DNA from: Planctomycetaceae bacterium
Lineage (GTDB): Bacteria > Planctomycetota > Planctomycetia > Pirellulales > Thermoguttaceae
Direction: 5' to 3'
Length of the DNA stretch: 5,171 nucleotides
Assembly (NCBI GenBank): GCA_031276415.1
Contig: JAISNF010000102.1
Location: 1-5,171, forward strand
A program made the position numbers and the translations under genes. Of this stretch, positions 5,080 through 5,171 are shown piece by piece. Each line of letters opens with the position of its first letter. Positions within the stretch are counted from its first letter, which is position 1. The notes under the pieces were generated by a model. That model saw nothing but the letters and a program-made list of their open reading frames with translations. It had not been told where the DNA came from and did not search any database.

Positions 5080-5171
5080 AATATTTCCTAAGTCCCGCAG
5101 GGACTAAGGAAAGTTGATAGTTGAGAGTGGAAAGTGGAGAGTTTCGCAATGCGGAATTACAAACATCTTGG
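5080..5171. repeat. Structured intergenic repeat element, copy 2, cut by window end
   Basis: This is the same element as at 2761-2876, in the same orientation, starting 45 bp after the glycosyltransferase stop codon. The hairpin at 5084-5112 is better paired than in copy 1: 12 pairs around one A-A mismatch and a GCA loop. The heptamer tract has four units (TTGATAG, TTGAGAG, TGGAAAG, TGGAGAG; 5114-5141) instead of three. The left arm of the inverted repeat is present; the right arm lies beyond the window. Confidence 0.75.

Overview
The window is AT-rich and carries six genes, all on the + strand. It looks like a chromosomal stretch from a Planctomycetota bacterium with a low-GC genome. That placement is an inference. 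It rests on the planctomycete-style short bifunctional-nuclease (DUF151) protein, on a membrane-anchored coiled-coil protein followed by a small single-helix membrane protein (a pair I associate with planctomycetes), on mostly poor Shine-Dalgarno sequences, and on long intergenic spacers filled with short repeats. There is no transposase, integrase, phage gene, CRISPR array, tRNA or rRNA.

Layout: 63-476 encodes a BFN/DUF151 nuclease-domain protein. 477-723 is a spacer with a divided inverted repeat and a candidate promoter. 724-1152 encodes a YjbQ/UPF0047 protein. 1153-1419 holds a perfect-consensus sigma70-type promoter and two pairs of 11-bp tandem repeats in a leader of about 120 nt. 1420-2280 encodes a membrane-anchored coiled-coil protein with a beta-rich C-terminal domain, and 2385-2633 a small one-helix membrane protein. 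2634-3133 is a 500-base non-coding stretch packed with repeats. 3134-3955 encodes a LarE-type PP-loop sulfur transferase. 4021-5034 encodes a membrane-associated family 2 glycosyltransferase of the ExoA type. From 5080 the window runs into a second copy of the repeat element seen at 2761.

The genes do not form an obvious single pathway. The coiled-coil and small membrane proteins probably work together at the cell envelope. LarE and the glycosyltransferase are only 65 bp apart and could be co-transcribed, but their chemistry is unrelated. LarE stands here without larA, larB or larC. The most distinctive non-coding feature is a structured repeat of at least 116 bp. It has a GC-rich hairpin, a heptamer tandem tract of variable copy number (3 against 4 units) and a long imperfect inverted repeat. 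It occurs twice in 5 kb and resembles a small non-autonomous repeat family (MITE- or REP-like).
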